Of a stretch of 38,192 nucleotides of DNA, positions 8,450-17,355 are shown piece by piece. Numbering within the stretch: position 1 is the stretch's first letter; each line of letters opens with the position of its first letter. Both the position numbers and the translations under genes were made by a program. The DNA is from Pseudomonas sp. Root562. Its GTDB lineage: Bacteria; Pseudomonadota; Gammaproteobacteria; Pseudomonadales; Pseudomonadaceae. Location: contig NZ_LMGK01000010.1 in assembly GCF_001427125.1 (NCBI RefSeq), positions 1 through 38,192 on the forward strand, read 5' to 3'. The notes beneath the pieces are model-generated. The model did not search any database, was not told the origin of the DNA, and saw only the letters and a program-made list of their open reading frames with translations.

Positions 8450-9358
8450 TCAGTGGATTTTCAAGTTTGCCGCCAGAAAATCCATGAAGGCTCTGACACG
8501 TGTGGGCAACTTCCCTCCTTGCCCGACGTAAACCGCGTGCACTTCCGTCTTTGCGCTGGGCACGAAGTCCTCTAGCACCGAAAGAAGCCGGCCTTCCGCC
8601 AGATCTTGCTCGACCTGGCAAAACCCAACGCGCGCGAGGCCGAGCCCAAGAATTGCCAGATCGCGAACTGCATTGCCGTCACTGGCCCGTGCATTGCCGG
8701 CGACGGCCACCGGGATGGGTTGGCCGTCTGCGCTGACGAAGCCCCACTCCATCATCGGTGGACTGAAGGTGAACCCCAGACAGGTGTGGTCCGCAAGATC
8801 GGCTGGCGTTTTCGGTATGCCGCGAGCTGCAAGATAGGCCGGTGATGCCACGACAAGGGCTCTCGTCTCGCCCAAGCGCCTGGCCACGAGATTGGAGCTT
8901 TTCAGCGGGCCGCTGCGGATGGCCACGTCAGCCCGGGCGCTGATCAGGTCGACAACCTCGTCACTGAGAAAAACCTCCACCGAGACTCCAGGGTGGAGCC
9001 GCAAAAATGTCTGCAACAGGGGCAGCAGATACAAACGCCCGATATCGACGTTGCAGTTGACCCGCACGGTTCCCTGCGGTTCGGAGCTCGCCGCGGCCTC
9101 CTGCTCGGCCTCATCGAGCGCCGCCAGGATAGTCACGCTGCGTTCATAGAACGCGGCCCCTTCAGGCGTGAGCAATTGCCGTCTTGTCGAGCGATTGAGC
9201 AAACGCGTGCCCAAGCGGTTTTCCAGCCTCGAGACCAGCTTGCTGACCGCTGACGGGGTCATCGCACAATGCTTGGCGGCCGCCGTATAACCGCCATCTT
9301 CAACAACCCTGACGAACACGTTCATTTCGGCGAAGCAGTTTATGTCCAACCGTCTCAT
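8450..9358 (-). CDS. LysR-family transcriptional regulator
   Basis: A 302-residue LTTR. The N-terminal winged HTH is clear (FVRVVEDGGYTAAAKHCAMTPSAVSKLVSRLENRLG), followed by a periplasmic-binding-like effector domain from about residue 95 (GTVRVNCNVDIGRLYLLPLL). It groups by look with the CrgA/YhjC-like LTTRs that have the short DIGRL motif. No strong ribosome site precedes ATG 9358; ATG at residue 12 is an alternative, but the family N-terminus supports the longer form. It is divergent (134 bases) from the FMN-reductase-like gene, its likely target. Confidence 0.9.
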   Translation of the reverse strand: MRRLDINCFAEMNVFVRVVEDGGYTAAAKHCAMTPSAVSKLVSRLENRLGTRLLNRSTRRQLLTPEGAAFYERSVTILAALDEAEQEAAASSEPQGTVRVNCNVDIGRLYLLPLLQTFLRLHPGVSVEVFLSDEVVDLISARADVAIRSGPLKSSNLVARRLGETRALVVASPAYLAARGIPKTPADLADHTCLGFTFSPPMMEWGFVSADGQPIPVAVAGNARASDGNAVRDLAILGLGLARVGFCQVEQDLAEGRLLSVLEDFVPSAKTEVHAVYVGQGGKLPTRVRAFMDFLAANLKIH

Positions 9359-9492
9359 ATGAATTCACGTCACAAATTGTATGCCCCAGTACCGGCTATA
9401 TCTGCCGCGCTGCCACTCATACTCTAATCCAGAGCCTGAAAGGCGCAGGAGAAATTCAGCAAAGACGTGCGGATTTACGGTGGGAGGTTGAG

Positions 9493-10062
9493 ATGAACAG
9501 CGAGATGAAACTGATCGTGATTCATGGCGCCAAGGATGAGGAAGGTCTGGACGCTGCGCTGCTGAAATGGGTTACTGATGTTTTGGCGCAACGTGCCGAG
9601 TTCGAGCCTTGGTTTATGGGACCTGCCGACCTCATGGCCAAACCTGACAAGTTGGCAGTGATACAGCGACAGGAAACTCTTCGCCATTTGGTCGATGCTG
9701 ATGCATTTCTGTTCATCACATCGCAACTGTCCGATGTTTATCACTCCGGGCTTAAAGCATTCATTGATCAGGTGTCGGTTCGCTGGCACGCAAGGCCAGT
9801 GGCATTCATTGGCTACGGCGGGGCATCGGGTGGACTTTGTGCGATCGATCACCTTCGCCAGGTGCTGTCCGCGCAGCACGCGGTACCTATCAGCAATTAC
9901 GTGTCCTTCACTGATCCCTGGTCGCTGATCGATGAGGCCGGGCATGTACGACAGACTGATCAAGCCCGGCTGCCCATGGCTCGAATGCTGGTTCAGCTGA
10001 ACTGGTGGGCAAGCACCCTGAAGGCTGCGAGGGAACAGATGCCGTATGTACTGGTGAGCTAA
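9493..10062 (+). CDS. NADPH-dependent FMN reductase-like protein, atypical phosphate loop
   Basis: A 189-residue flavodoxin-fold protein. The middle contains the family-like block DAFLFITSQLSDVYHSGLKAF and RPVAFIGYGGASGG, matching the position of 'YN.s.pg.LKnaiDw' and 'gyGg..gG' in NADPH-FMN reductases. The usual N-terminal G-S-x-R phosphate loop is replaced by HGAKDEEGLD, so FMN binding may be altered. The start has a strong 'gggaggttgag'. It is divergent from a LysR gene. Function beyond a probable quinone or flavin oxidoreductase is not assigned. Confidence 0.78.
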   Translation: MNSEMKLIVIHGAKDEEGLDAALLKWVTDVLAQRAEFEPWFMGPADLMAKPDKLAVIQRQETLRHLVDADAFLFITSQLSDVYHSGLKAFIDQVSVRWHARPVAFIGYGGASGGLCAIDHLRQVLSAQHAVPISNYVSFTDPWSLIDEAGHVRQTDQARLPMARMLVQLNWWASTLKAAREQMPYVLVS

Positions 10063-10083
10063 GCCCCTAAAAAACCTGAAGAA

Positions 10084-10104
10084 ACGTCACTCGATGAGTG
10101 ACGT
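10084..10104. terminator. Stem-loop after the FMN-reductase-like gene
   Basis: acgtcactc (10084-10092), loop gat, then gagtgacgt (10096-10104) form a perfect 9-bp stem 22 bases after the stop codon. No T-run follows on the plus strand, so it may be an mRNA-stabilising hairpin or an atypical terminator. Confidence 0.4.
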
Positions 10105-10177
10105 CGCTGGTGATGTGAGTGCCGTCAATGTCGGTGCCTTGACGAAGCGGGAACCTCTACAGCCTTTGATCGAATGT

Positions 10178-10191
10178 TTGATCCAGATCAA
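10178..10191 (+). promoter_or_regulatory. Perfect ANR/FNR box upstream of the acetyltransferase-usp genes
   Basis: TTGATCCAGATCAA matches the consensus TTGAT-N4-ATCAA exactly. A -10-like TAGAAA lies at 10213-10218, which would place the transcription start near 10225 and the box centre near -41, the class II activation position of FNR/ANR. The first start codon downstream is at 10279. Low-oxygen induction of the two following genes is therefore likely; activity is inferred, not shown. Confidence 0.8.
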
Positions 10192-10278
10192 ATACCAGGG
10201 CAGGCAGCGGCGTAGAAAGGAATGAAACAGGCTTTTGCCGTGCCCGCCCTATAAGAACAACGCTGGAGGATTAACCCC

Positions 10279-10842
10279 ATGCTTACCGTCAAAGACCACA
10301 ATGACCGCGCCGCAGCCGCTTACGCCGCGGTGGACAGCCAGTACTGGATCGAAGCGCTCAGGGATGGTCGCCACGTGCTGATCCGGCCACTGACGGAAAA
10401 GGACCGCGACCGCGAATATGCCTTCATCAAACGGCTGTCTCCGGAATCCCGGCACATGCGCTTTCTTGCGCAAATCAGTGAGCCCAGCGCCGCGATGCTC
10501 GATCAGTTGATGGACACCGACAACAAACAACGCGTGGCCTACATCGCCATGGTCCACGACAACGGTCGGCTGGTCGAGATCGGCATCAGCCGCTACGCCG
10601 CCACCAGCGAACAGGTGTGTGAATGCGCCGTCACGGTCGCCGATGAATGGACCCACCTGGGGCTGGGCACTTTACTGATGGAACACTTGATCAAGGCCGC
10701 ACGCCATAACGGCTTTCAGCAGATGTATTCGGTAGACGCCGCCAGCAATGCGCCAATGCGCGACCTGGCCAAGGCGTTGGGATTCGAGACATCCAACGAT
10801 CCCGACGACAGTCGTCAGGTGATCCACCGACTTTACCTGTAA
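10279..10842 (+). CDS. GNAT-family N-acetyltransferase
   Basis: A 187-residue single GNAT domain. It has the N-terminal strand RHVLIRPLTEKDRDREYAFI, and the acetyl-CoA site region VADEWTHLGLGTLLMEHLI, where the usual Q/R-x-x-G-x-G/A becomes H-L-G-L-G. The C-terminal part (NAPMRDLAKALGFE) fits motif B. Similar proteins are fused to CoA-ligase-type protein acetyltransferases or stand alone; the substrate here is unknown. 'ggagga' precedes the start. With the ANR box upstream and the universal stress gene 54 bases downstream it looks like part of an oxygen-limitation operon. Confidence 0.88.
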   Translation: MLTVKDHNDRAAAAYAAVDSQYWIEALRDGRHVLIRPLTEKDRDREYAFIKRLSPESRHMRFLAQISEPSAAMLDQLMDTDNKQRVAYIAMVHDNGRLVEIGISRYAATSEQVCECAVTVADEWTHLGLGTLLMEHLIKAARHNGFQQMYSVDAASNAPMRDLAKALGFETSNDPDDSRQVIHRLYL

Positions 10843-10896
10843 GAACCTGGAGTCATTTCGGCACACCACTGTTCGATGACCTACCGGAGTACAGTC

Positions 10897-11808
10897 ATGG
10901 CTGATCAATCGCGTTTCATGCTGGTCGTCCCACCTCTGATGCACAACAGTCCCGCCTTTGACCGGGCTGCAGCATTGGCCAAAGCGTCGCAAGCAGCATT
11001 GCACATCGTGGCGTTCGATTACCTCGAAGGGCTGGCGACTGCCGGGATGGTTAATGAACAAGCGCTGGATCAGATGCGGCTGGGTTATGTCGAGCGTCAT
11101 CGCCAGTGGCTTGAAGACCAGGCACGCCCCATGCGCAAGATCGGTGTGCACGTCACCACGGAAGTGGTCTGGGTAGAGCGGCCGTTGCAAGAGATCCTGA
11201 TTCATCTCAAAGAGCAGCCGATGGCCGCCTTGATCAAAGCCCTGGAGCACGAATCGCTGCTGTCGCGCCTGATGTTTACCCCACTGGATATTCACCTGCT
11301 GCGCGAATGCCCGGTCCCCCTGCATTTTGTCAGCCATATGCATCACGCATTGCCGCGCAAAATTGTCGCTGCCGTAGACCCTTTTCACAGTGATGACCAA
11401 TACAAGGGTTTCAACGACAGGATCTTGTGTGAGGCGTCCAAACTGGCCATCACCTGCAATGCGCAACTCGACGTGGTTTACGCCCATGATCTTTCATCCA
11501 TCAGTGCAGATGAATTCGGCTTCAGTAATGGCTCGGCGTTTTTTTCTTCGAGCAAAGCCAAGACATTGTTCGACTCACAAGCCGATGCCTTCCGCGAGCT
11601 TGCGCAGCGCAACGGTATTGAACCGGAATGTCAGCACATGATCCTGGGCGATCCGGCCAAGGTGCTTTGCAACTATGCGCAGGCCTATGAAACAGACGTG
11701 ATCGTCATGGGACGCGCCGGTCACCGCGCCATGGAACGCTTGGTGGGCAGCACCATCGAACGCGTGCTGTACAAGATGCCGTGCAGCGTGTGGGTGGTTC
11801 AGGAATAA
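10897..11808 (+). CDS. Tandem universal stress protein (UspA family)
   Basis: A 303-residue protein with two Usp domains (about 1-145 and 150-303), like UspE. The second domain has the nucleotide-loop region GRAGHRAMERLVGST. The consensus is G-x2-G-x9-G-S/T, but only eight residues separate the second and third Gly here. The first domain lacks the loop. The start ATG 10897 is chosen over 10876 because 'ggag' lies seven bases before it. It follows the acetyltransferase and the ANR box; Pseudomonas Usp proteins of this kind support survival under anaerobic energy stress. Confidence 0.88.
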   Translation: MADQSRFMLVVPPLMHNSPAFDRAAALAKASQAALHIVAFDYLEGLATAGMVNEQALDQMRLGYVERHRQWLEDQARPMRKIGVHVTTEVVWVERPLQEILIHLKEQPMAALIKALEHESLLSRLMFTPLDIHLLRECPVPLHFVSHMHHALPRKIVAAVDPFHSDDQYKGFNDRILCEASKLAITCNAQLDVVYAHDLSSISADEFGFSNGSAFFSSSKAKTLFDSQADAFRELAQRNGIEPECQHMILGDPAKVLCNYAQAYETDVIVMGRAGHRAMERLVGSTIERVLYKMPCSVWVVQE

Positions 11809-11842
11809 AATCCAGGTTGGATCAGCGGCCAATGCAGACGTC

Positions 11843-12247
11843 TCAATAACCCGGAAACTCGTCGCGATAGCACACCGGCGAGCTGGCCTCCTGGTATCGA
11901 TCCAGCTCGTCCTCCAGCCATCGGGCGAGTACGACGGCGTGGTTTTCCAGCAGGTTTTGAGCGGCAAAAACCAGCGTGAGCGTGCCGGTTTGTGCATATC
12001 CCAGAAGCGCCCACCAGTGTTCCGGGCGAGCGATCAGTTGCTGGCGATAGGCCGCGCTGAATTGGCCGAAATCCACTTCACCGGCGGCAAATGCCTTGTG
12101 CAAATCAATCGAAGGCGCGACGTCGGGCAACCATTGGTCCAGCGGCAACGAATCCCTGGAGCAATGTCGCGGCCACTCTCGATCGACCAATATCCGTCGC
12201 CCGTCTTCGCCCCTGGCAGGTTCGCCCGCGCGTTTGCATTGGATCAT
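11843..12247 (-). CDS. DUF488 family protein
   Basis: A 134-residue protein with DUF488 features: IQCKRAGEP, GRRILVDREWPRHCSRDSLPLDQWLPDVAPS, and WALLGYAQTGTLTLVFAAQ. The function of DUF488 is not established. The start codon overlaps the stop of the AraC regulator gene by four bases (ATGA), so translation is coupled and MIQCKRA is the better start than an upstream in-frame ATG. It converges with the universal stress gene. Confidence 0.85.
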   Translation of the reverse strand: MIQCKRAGEPARGEDGRRILVDREWPRHCSRDSLPLDQWLPDVAPSIDLHKAFAAGEVDFGQFSAAYRQQLIARPEHWWALLGYAQTGTLTLVFAAQNLLENHAVVLARWLEDELDRYQEASSPVCYRDEFPGY

Positions 12248-13065
12248 GGCGTCTCCCCTCTCCATTCCCGGGGGCTGACACCGGTCTTGCGGCGAAACGC
12301 CCGGGCCAGTGCCGATGGGCTTTCGTAGCCAACCTCTTCGGCGATCAGGGCAATGGGCTTGCCCTCGCGCAAGCGTTTCTGCGCCAGGCTGATGCGCCAG
12401 CTCACCAGATAATCCACCGGAGCCTGGCCGACCACGCGCTTGAAATGTTCGGCGAAGCTGGCTCGCGACATGTTCGCCGCCACCGACAATTCGGCCACGC
12501 TCCAGGGCTTGCCCGGAAACTCATGCATAAGGTTCAGGGAGCGTGCCAGGCGTGGATCGGCAAGGCCGGCCATCATGCCCGGCTGTTGATTGCGACTGCT
12601 GAGGATGTGGCGCAACAACAGGATTACCACCAGTTCGAACAGTCGATCCATCACCGCTTCCCGACCGCAGGTGCCAGCAAAGGCTTCGTCGAACAACCAT
12701 TGCAGGGTGCTGGCCAATGTGGGGATTTCATCGAGTTTCAGCACCAGGAAATCCGGCAGCGCGGCGGCCAGGGCATTGCCAGCCCCGCCATCGAAATCCA
12801 GGGATGCACACACCAACTGCGTGCCGAAGGAATCGGGGGCGAACAAGCGGTGACGATAAGGTCGCGGGAAAAAGATCAGCGTTGGCTCGCGCAGGTGCAG
12901 CTCTCGTTCGTCTGCCAGTTTGAGCGACAACTCGCCCGCCTGAAGCAGATGCACATGGCCGCACGCCTGGCTGCCATCGAACGCCGTCGTGCCGCAAAAC
13001 GTGCCGCTGTGAAAGGTGCCGGCGTTGACGCCGAAATGGTTGAGCAACGTGGAAAGGCGATCCAT
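12244..13065 (-). CDS. AraC-family regulator with Cupin_6-type N-domain
   Basis: A 273-residue protein. The N-terminal half fits the Cupin_6 domain: MDRLSTLLNHFGV, FCGTTAFD, GHVHLLQAGELSL, PTLIFFPRPYRHRL. The C-terminal half has two HTH units: WSVAELSVAANMSRASFAEHFKRVVGQAP and PIALIAEEVGYESPSALARAFRRKTGVSP. The start at 13065 has 'gggagcttccc' before it; an upstream in-frame ATG gives residues not typical of the family. It is coupled by ATGA overlap to the DUF488 gene and divergent from the AhpD-like gene (131 bases), which such regulators often control. Confidence 0.9.
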   Translation of the reverse strand: MDRLSTLLNHFGVNAGTFHSGTFCGTTAFDGSQACGHVHLLQAGELSLKLADERELHLREPTLIFFPRPYRHRLFAPDSFGTQLVCASLDFDGGAGNALAAALPDFLVLKLDEIPTLASTLQWLFDEAFAGTCGREAVMDRLFELVVILLLRHILSSRNQQPGMMAGLADPRLARSLNLMHEFPGKPWSVAELSVAANMSRASFAEHFKRVVGQAPVDYLVSWRISLAQKRLREGKPIALIAEEVGYESPSALARAFRRKTGVSPREWRGETP

Positions 13066-13196
13066 GGGAAGCTCCCGAAGCTGTTCTGGACGATCTGTCG
13101 CATATCGTCGACGATTTGCAGCCAATTGACCAGCATGAATCACTAGCATGGACTCCGTACCCAGCGCATGTCGCGCTTCAATCCCGGAGAATCACC

Positions 13197-13715
13197 ATGA
13201 CTCGTATTGCCTCTGTCAGCCTCGAACAAGCTACCGACGCCACCCGCCCATTGCTGGAAGGCGTACAAAAGAAAATCGGCTTCCTGCCCAACGTCTTCAA
13301 GGTGCTGGCCCATGCGCCTGCCGTCCTTGCCTCGTACCTGCAAAACTCGGCGGCGCTGAGCAAAACCTCATTGAGCGCCACGGAAAAGGAAGCGATCTAC
13401 CTCGCCACCTCGCAGGTCAACGGCTGTGATTATTGCCTGGCGGCGCACACCGTTTTTGCCGGCAAGGCCGGGCTCACCCAACAGGAGATCCGCAGTGCGC
13501 GAATCGGTCAGTTGGACGCTTACGCCCTGCTTGCCCAGCAGATTACCGAAAGCCGTGGCCAGCTCACCAGCGAACAGATCGCTTCTGCCAGAGCCGCAGG
13601 CATCAATGACGCGAAGATCATCGAAGTGGTCGCCCATGTGGCCTCGCAGACGCTGACCAACTACCTGAACAACGTCGCATTGACCGATATCGACTTTCCG
13701 GCCATCGACGCCTGA
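13197..13715 (+). CDS. Carboxymuconolactone decarboxylase/AhpD-like protein
   Basis: A 172-residue helical protein with the AhpD-type redox motif C77-x2-C80-x3-H84 (NGCDYCLAAH) preceded by Glu64/Glu66. Such proteins act as alkylhydroperoxidase-like disulfide enzymes. 'cggagaatcacc' supports the ATG. A glutaredoxin gene follows by 25 bases, so a joint thiol-redox operon is likely, and the divergent AraC gene is the probable regulator. Confidence 0.9.
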   Translation: MTRIASVSLEQATDATRPLLEGVQKKIGFLPNVFKVLAHAPAVLASYLQNSAALSKTSLSATEKEAIYLATSQVNGCDYCLAAHTVFAGKAGLTQQEIRSARIGQLDAYALLAQQITESRGQLTSEQIASARAAGINDAKIIEVVAHVASQTLTNYLNNVALTDIDFPAIDA

Positions 13716-13740
13716 TCAACCCATTGCGGAGATAACCAGC

Positions 13741-13992
13741 ATGAACACCGTGACCCTTTACACCACCGACACCTGCCCATACTGCCGCAGCGCCAAATCA
13801 CTGCTGGCCGGCAAAGGCGCGACGATGCAAGAGATCAATGTCCAGCGCGAACCGGGAAAGTTTGAAGAAATGCTCAGCCGAAGCGGCCGGCGCAGCGTGC
13901 CGCAGATTTTTATCGGCGACACGCACATCGGTGGTTTCGATGACCTGGCCAAGCTGGATCGCCAGGGAGGGTTGATGTCGATGCTGGCGTGA
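13741..13992 (+). CDS. grxC: Glutaredoxin 3 type
   Basis: An 83-residue single-domain dithiol glutaredoxin with active site C12-P-Y-C15, the cis-proline motif SVPQIFIGD, and the glutathione-binding GGFDDLAKLD. Length is typical of GrxC. 'gcggagataaccagc' precedes the start. This may be an extra paralogue, since grxC usually sits beside secB, which is not here. It follows the AhpD-like gene and could reduce it. Confidence 0.9.
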   Translation: MNTVTLYTTDTCPYCRSAKSLLAGKGATMQEINVQREPGKFEEMLSRSGRRSVPQIFIGDTHIGGFDDLAKLDRQGGLMSMLA

Positions 13993-14040
13993 TTCGTCAG
14001 GCGGCTTTGCCGTGCACCAAAACCGCAGACGAACGCACAA

Positions 14041-14134
14041 CCTGTGGGAGCGTGGCTTGCCCGCGATTGCGTCGGCACATTCAGCACGTGTGTGACTGAC
14101 ACACCGCTTTCGCGGGCAAGCCAGCTTCCATATT
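14041..14134. repeat. REP inverted pair
   Basis: 'ctgtgggagcgtggcttgcc' at about 14042-14061 faces 'cgcgggcaagccagcttcca' at about 14112-14131. It lies between the convergent glutaredoxin and tctA genes. The two arms match imperfectly. Confidence 0.75.
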
Positions 14135-14168
14135 GGCGGCATTTGACTCACAAATATTGTTGGAACCT

Positions 14169-15677
14169 TCAATCATCTTCATGCAACTTGATGCCTCGCT
14201 TGTGCAGCAGGTACGGCACCATCAGCACCAACAATGTCAGGGCCATGAAAAACGCCGAGATCGGCTGGGTGAAAAATATCGTCCAGTCGCCCTCGCTGAT
14301 GGACAAGGCGTTGCGCAGTTGCTTTTCGGCCATTGGCCCCAGGAGCATGCCGACAATCACTGGCGCCACCGGGAAATCGAAGCGCCGCATCAGCACACCG
14401 GCCCAGCCGATAGCCAACATCAGCAGCAAGTCGAAAGACGAATGGCGCATGCCGTACACGCCGATGGTGGCGAAGACCAGAATCCCGGCGTTCAGGTACG
14501 GTCGGGGAATCTGCAGCAATTTGACCCACAGCCCCACCAGCGGCAGGTTCAGCACCAGCAGGATGACGTTGCCGATATACAGCGAAGCCACCAGGGTCCA
14601 GACCAGGTCGGCGGAGGTTTCAAACAGCATCGGCCCCGGTTGCAGGTTGTAGTTCTGGAAAGCCGCCAACAGGATTGCCGCCGTCGCCGACGTGGGAATG
14701 CCCAGGGTCAGCAACGGCACCAGCGAGCCCGTGGCACTGGCGTTGTTGGCCGCTTCCGGGCCGGCCACACCTTCGATGGCGCCCTGGCCTTTGTTGGCGG
14801 AAAACTCTTTCGGGTACTTGCTGAGTTTGCGTTCGGTGGAATAGGACAGGAACGTCGGAATCTCCGCGCCACCGGCCGGAATCGAGCCGAACGGGAAGCC
14901 GATAAACGTGCCTCGCAGCCAGGCAGGCACCGAGCGTTTCCAGTCGGCGCGGGTCATCCATAACGACGTCAGGCGATGCCGCCCTTCTGCCTGTTCCGAT
15001 TGATAAAGCAGGCTGTACAGGGCCTCGCCGACGGCAAACAAACCGACTGCCACCAGCACCACTTCAATGCCGTCGACCAACTCGGGAACGCCCAGGGTGT
15101 AGCGGGCGATGCCCGAGGTTGAGTCGAGGCCGATCATGCCGATGGTCAATCCGATCCCTAGCGACGCAAAGCCGCGCAACATCGACGCGCCGAGCACCGC
15201 CGACACCGTGGTGAACGACAGCACCAGGATCGCGAAATACTCGGCCGGGCCAAAATTCAGCGCCAGCCTGGCCACCAGCGGTGCGAACAGCGTCAGCAGG
15301 ATCGTCGCGATCGTACCCGCGACGAATGAGCCGATCGCCGCGGTGGCCAGGGCCGGTCCCGCACGGCCATTGCGCGCCATGAGGTTGCCCTCCAGCGCCG
15401 TGACCATGGACGACGACTCACCGGGGGTATTGAGCAGAATCGAGGTGGTTGACCCGCCGAATTGCGCGCCGTAGTAAATCCCGGCAAACATGATCAGCGC
15501 ACCGGTCGGATCGACCTTGGCGGTGATCGGCAGCAGCAACGCCACGGTCAGTGCCGGCCCGATCCCCGGCAGAACGCCAATGGCAGTGCCGAGCAAACAA
15601 CCGACAAACCCCCACATCAGATTGATCGGCGTCAGCGCTGCGGAAAATCCCATGGCCAGATTTGCAAGAATGTCCAC
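14169..15677 (-). CDS. tctA: Tripartite tricarboxylate transporter, large membrane subunit TctA
   Basis: A 502-residue polytopic inner-membrane protein of the TctA family. It begins [42 protein letters not shown] and has the characteristic [22 protein letters not shown] and [32 protein letters not shown] blocks. It forms the channel part of a secondary carboxylate transporter using proton or sodium gradients. It is last in the tctCBA order, 24 bases after tctB. Citrate is the classic ligand, but the family also takes other carboxylates. Confidence 0.95.
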   Translation of the reverse strand: MDILANLAMGFSAALTPINLMWGFVGCLLGTAIGVLPGIGPALTVALLLPITAKVDPTGALIMFAGIYYGAQFGGSTTSILLNTPGESSSMVTALEGNLMARNGRAGPALATAAIGSFVAGTIATILLTLFAPLVARLALNFGPAEYFAILVLSFTTVSAVLGASMLRGFASLGIGLTIGMIGLDSTSGIARYTLGVPELVDGIEVVLVAVGLFAVGEALYSLLYQSEQAEGRHRLTSLWMTRADWKRSVPAWLRGTFIGFPFGSIPAGGAEIPTFLSYSTERKLSKYPKEFSANKGQGAIEGVAGPEAANNASATGSLVPLLTLGIPTSATAAILLAAFQNYNLQPGPMLFETSADLVWTLVASLYIGNVILLVLNLPLVGLWVKLLQIPRPYLNAGILVFATIGVYGMRHSSFDLLLMLAIGWAGVLMRRFDFPVAPVIVGMLLGPMAEKQLRNALSISEGDWTIFFTQPISAFFMALTLLVLMVPYLLHKRGIKLHEDD

Positions 15678-15701
15678 GCGGTCGATCTCCTTTGGCCTGG
15701 A

Positions 15702-16184
15702 TCAGATCCAGGCATTGACCAGCGGCGGCAGGGAAACCCCCAGCCCGGCGTTGAACAGCCAATAAATCGGTAGCGTCAGGGCGATGCCGATAGCCAGGTC
15801 GCGCAACGGATGGCGACTGCCAAAACCCCGGGCCGCGCAGGCAAACAGCAGCCCGGCAGCCAGCACGAAGCCGATGAGGTTGATCAGCAGCGCCACACCC
15901 AGGAGTCCTCCGGTCACCCAGGCCGCGCCAAGCTTGCCACCCGCTATGCCGGGATTGCTGCCGTCGAGCTCGCGGAAACCACCGCTGAGCGCCTGATAAC
16001 TGAGCAAAACGCCCACCGCACACAGAAACCCCGCGACCGCGTAGGGATAGACGTACGCCGGCAGAATGACGAAGCCCATCTCGGGCGGAAACCGAAAGGC
16101 CCCCACCGCCAACACGGCGCTGAGGACGATCAGGGCGATGCCGATCGCCAATTGCGTCGGCACGACTGCACGGGGCGCGGCCAT
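15702..16184 (-). CDS. tctB: Tripartite tricarboxylate transporter, small membrane subunit TctB
   Basis: A 160-residue protein with four predicted membrane segments: QLAIGIALIVLSAVLAVGAF, YPYAVAGFLCAVGVLLSY, GGLLGVALLINLIGFVLAAG and DLAIGIALTLPIYWLF. The start MAAPRAVVP lies one base after the tctC stop (TGA-g-ATG). A longer in-frame start would overlap tctC and is not family-like. TctB stabilises or couples TctA. Confidence 0.9.
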   Translation of the reverse strand: MAAPRAVVPTQLAIGIALIVLSAVLAVGAFRFPPEMGFVILPAYVYPYAVAGFLCAVGVLLSYQALSGGFRELDGSNPGIAGGKLGAAWVTGGLLGVALLINLIGFVLAAGLLFACAARGFGSRHPLRDLAIGIALTLPIYWLFNAGLGVSLPPLVNAWI

Positions 16185-16185
16185 C

Positions 16186-17151
16186 TCAGAGCAGCCCGAC
16201 CTTGACCAGCATCGCACGCAACCGAACGTGCTCTTCGTCGACGAATTTGCCGAAGTCATCACCGGTCAGGACGCTCTCGGTCCAGGCATTGGTGCGAATA
16301 TTGTCTTGCCAGATTTTGCTTTTGCTGGCGGCCAGCACCGCGTCGGTAACCTCTTTACGCTGTTCGGGCGTGAGGTTCGCCGCGCCGTAGACACCGCGCC
16401 AGTTACCGATGACCACGTCGTAGCCACTTTCCTTGAGGGTGGGCGCATCGATCTCCGGAACACGCTCGGGCGCACCGATGGCGAGCACGCGGATCTGGCC
16501 ATTCTTGATGTACTGACCCAATTCGGCATAGCCCCCGGTCAGCACCTTGATTTGGCCGCCCAGGGTCTGGGCGACGATTTCACCGCCGCCGCCAGTGGCG
16601 ATGTAATTCACTTTATTGACCGGAACATCCAGTTTGCCGGCCAGTTCGGCAATGCCGATGTGGTCGATGGAGCCTTTTGAGCCGCCACCCCAGGTCACGC
16701 TGGAAGGCTTGGCCTTGAAGTCCTTGATCAGGTCATCCAGGGTCTTGTAAGGCGATTCCTTGCGCACGGCGATCACGTTGTATTCGGTAAACAGCCGGGC
16801 AATCGGCGTGACGTCCTTCAAGGTGATCTGCGGTTTGTTCTGTTCGATACCCGCGACCATGATCGCCCCGACCACCAGCAACGCATTCGGGTCGCCTTTG
16901 GTGCTGTTGGCAAACTGCGCCAACCCCAGCGTACCGCCCGCGCCACCCTTGTTCTCAAAGGTGACGGATTTGGCAGCGTTGGCCTCGATCAGGGCCTTGC
17001 CCAGCACTCGGGCCGTCTGGTCATAGCCGCCGCCTACCGAACCAGGGGCCATGAACTTGACGGTATCCAGCGCCAGTGCGGGCGTTGTGAGCGCTGCAGC
17101 CACAAGGCCCATAGCCAGGCGGTGACCGACGCGACGAAACAAAGCGGACAT
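16186..17151 (-). CDS. tctC: Tripartite tricarboxylate transporter, periplasmic binding protein TctC (Bug family)
   Basis: A 321-residue extracytoplasmic binding protein. It has a signal peptide (MSALFRRVGHRLAMGLVAAALTTPALA), then MAPGSVGGGYDQTARVLGKAL, the FENKGGAGGTLG loop and TWGGGSKGSIDHIG typical of TctC/Bug proteins. 'aaagggagagacacc' precedes this start. It captures the carboxylate and delivers it to TctBA. Neither the outer-membrane porin opdH nor the tctDE two-component genes are adjacent in this window, so control of this copy is unknown. Confidence 0.93.
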   Translation of the reverse strand: MSALFRRVGHRLAMGLVAAALTTPALALDTVKFMAPGSVGGGYDQTARVLGKALIEANAAKSVTFENKGGAGGTLGLAQFANSTKGDPNALLVVGAIMVAGIEQNKPQITLKDVTPIARLFTEYNVIAVRKESPYKTLDDLIKDFKAKPSSVTWGGGSKGSIDHIGIAELAGKLDVPVNKVNYIATGGGGEIVAQTLGGQIKVLTGGYAELGQYIKNGQIRVLAIGAPERVPEIDAPTLKESGYDVVIGNWRGVYGAANLTPEQRKEVTDAVLAASKSKIWQDNIRTNAWTESVLTGDDFGKFVDEEHVRLRAMLVKVGLL

Positions 17152-17355
17152 GGTGTCTCTCCCTTTAGCATTGTTGTTATGGGTGGTATCTGCGGATAAG
17201 CGTAGAACATGGTTCCGTCGAAGGCCTGCCGAGCCTGGCGAGCCCTGCGTCACAGCCTGAAACATTCTATTGGTCGGGGTATTCCAGCCACCGAAACAGG
17301 CCATCTATCCTGAAAAGCAGCTTCGCAAAACGATCTTCAACAGGAGAACCCTGTC

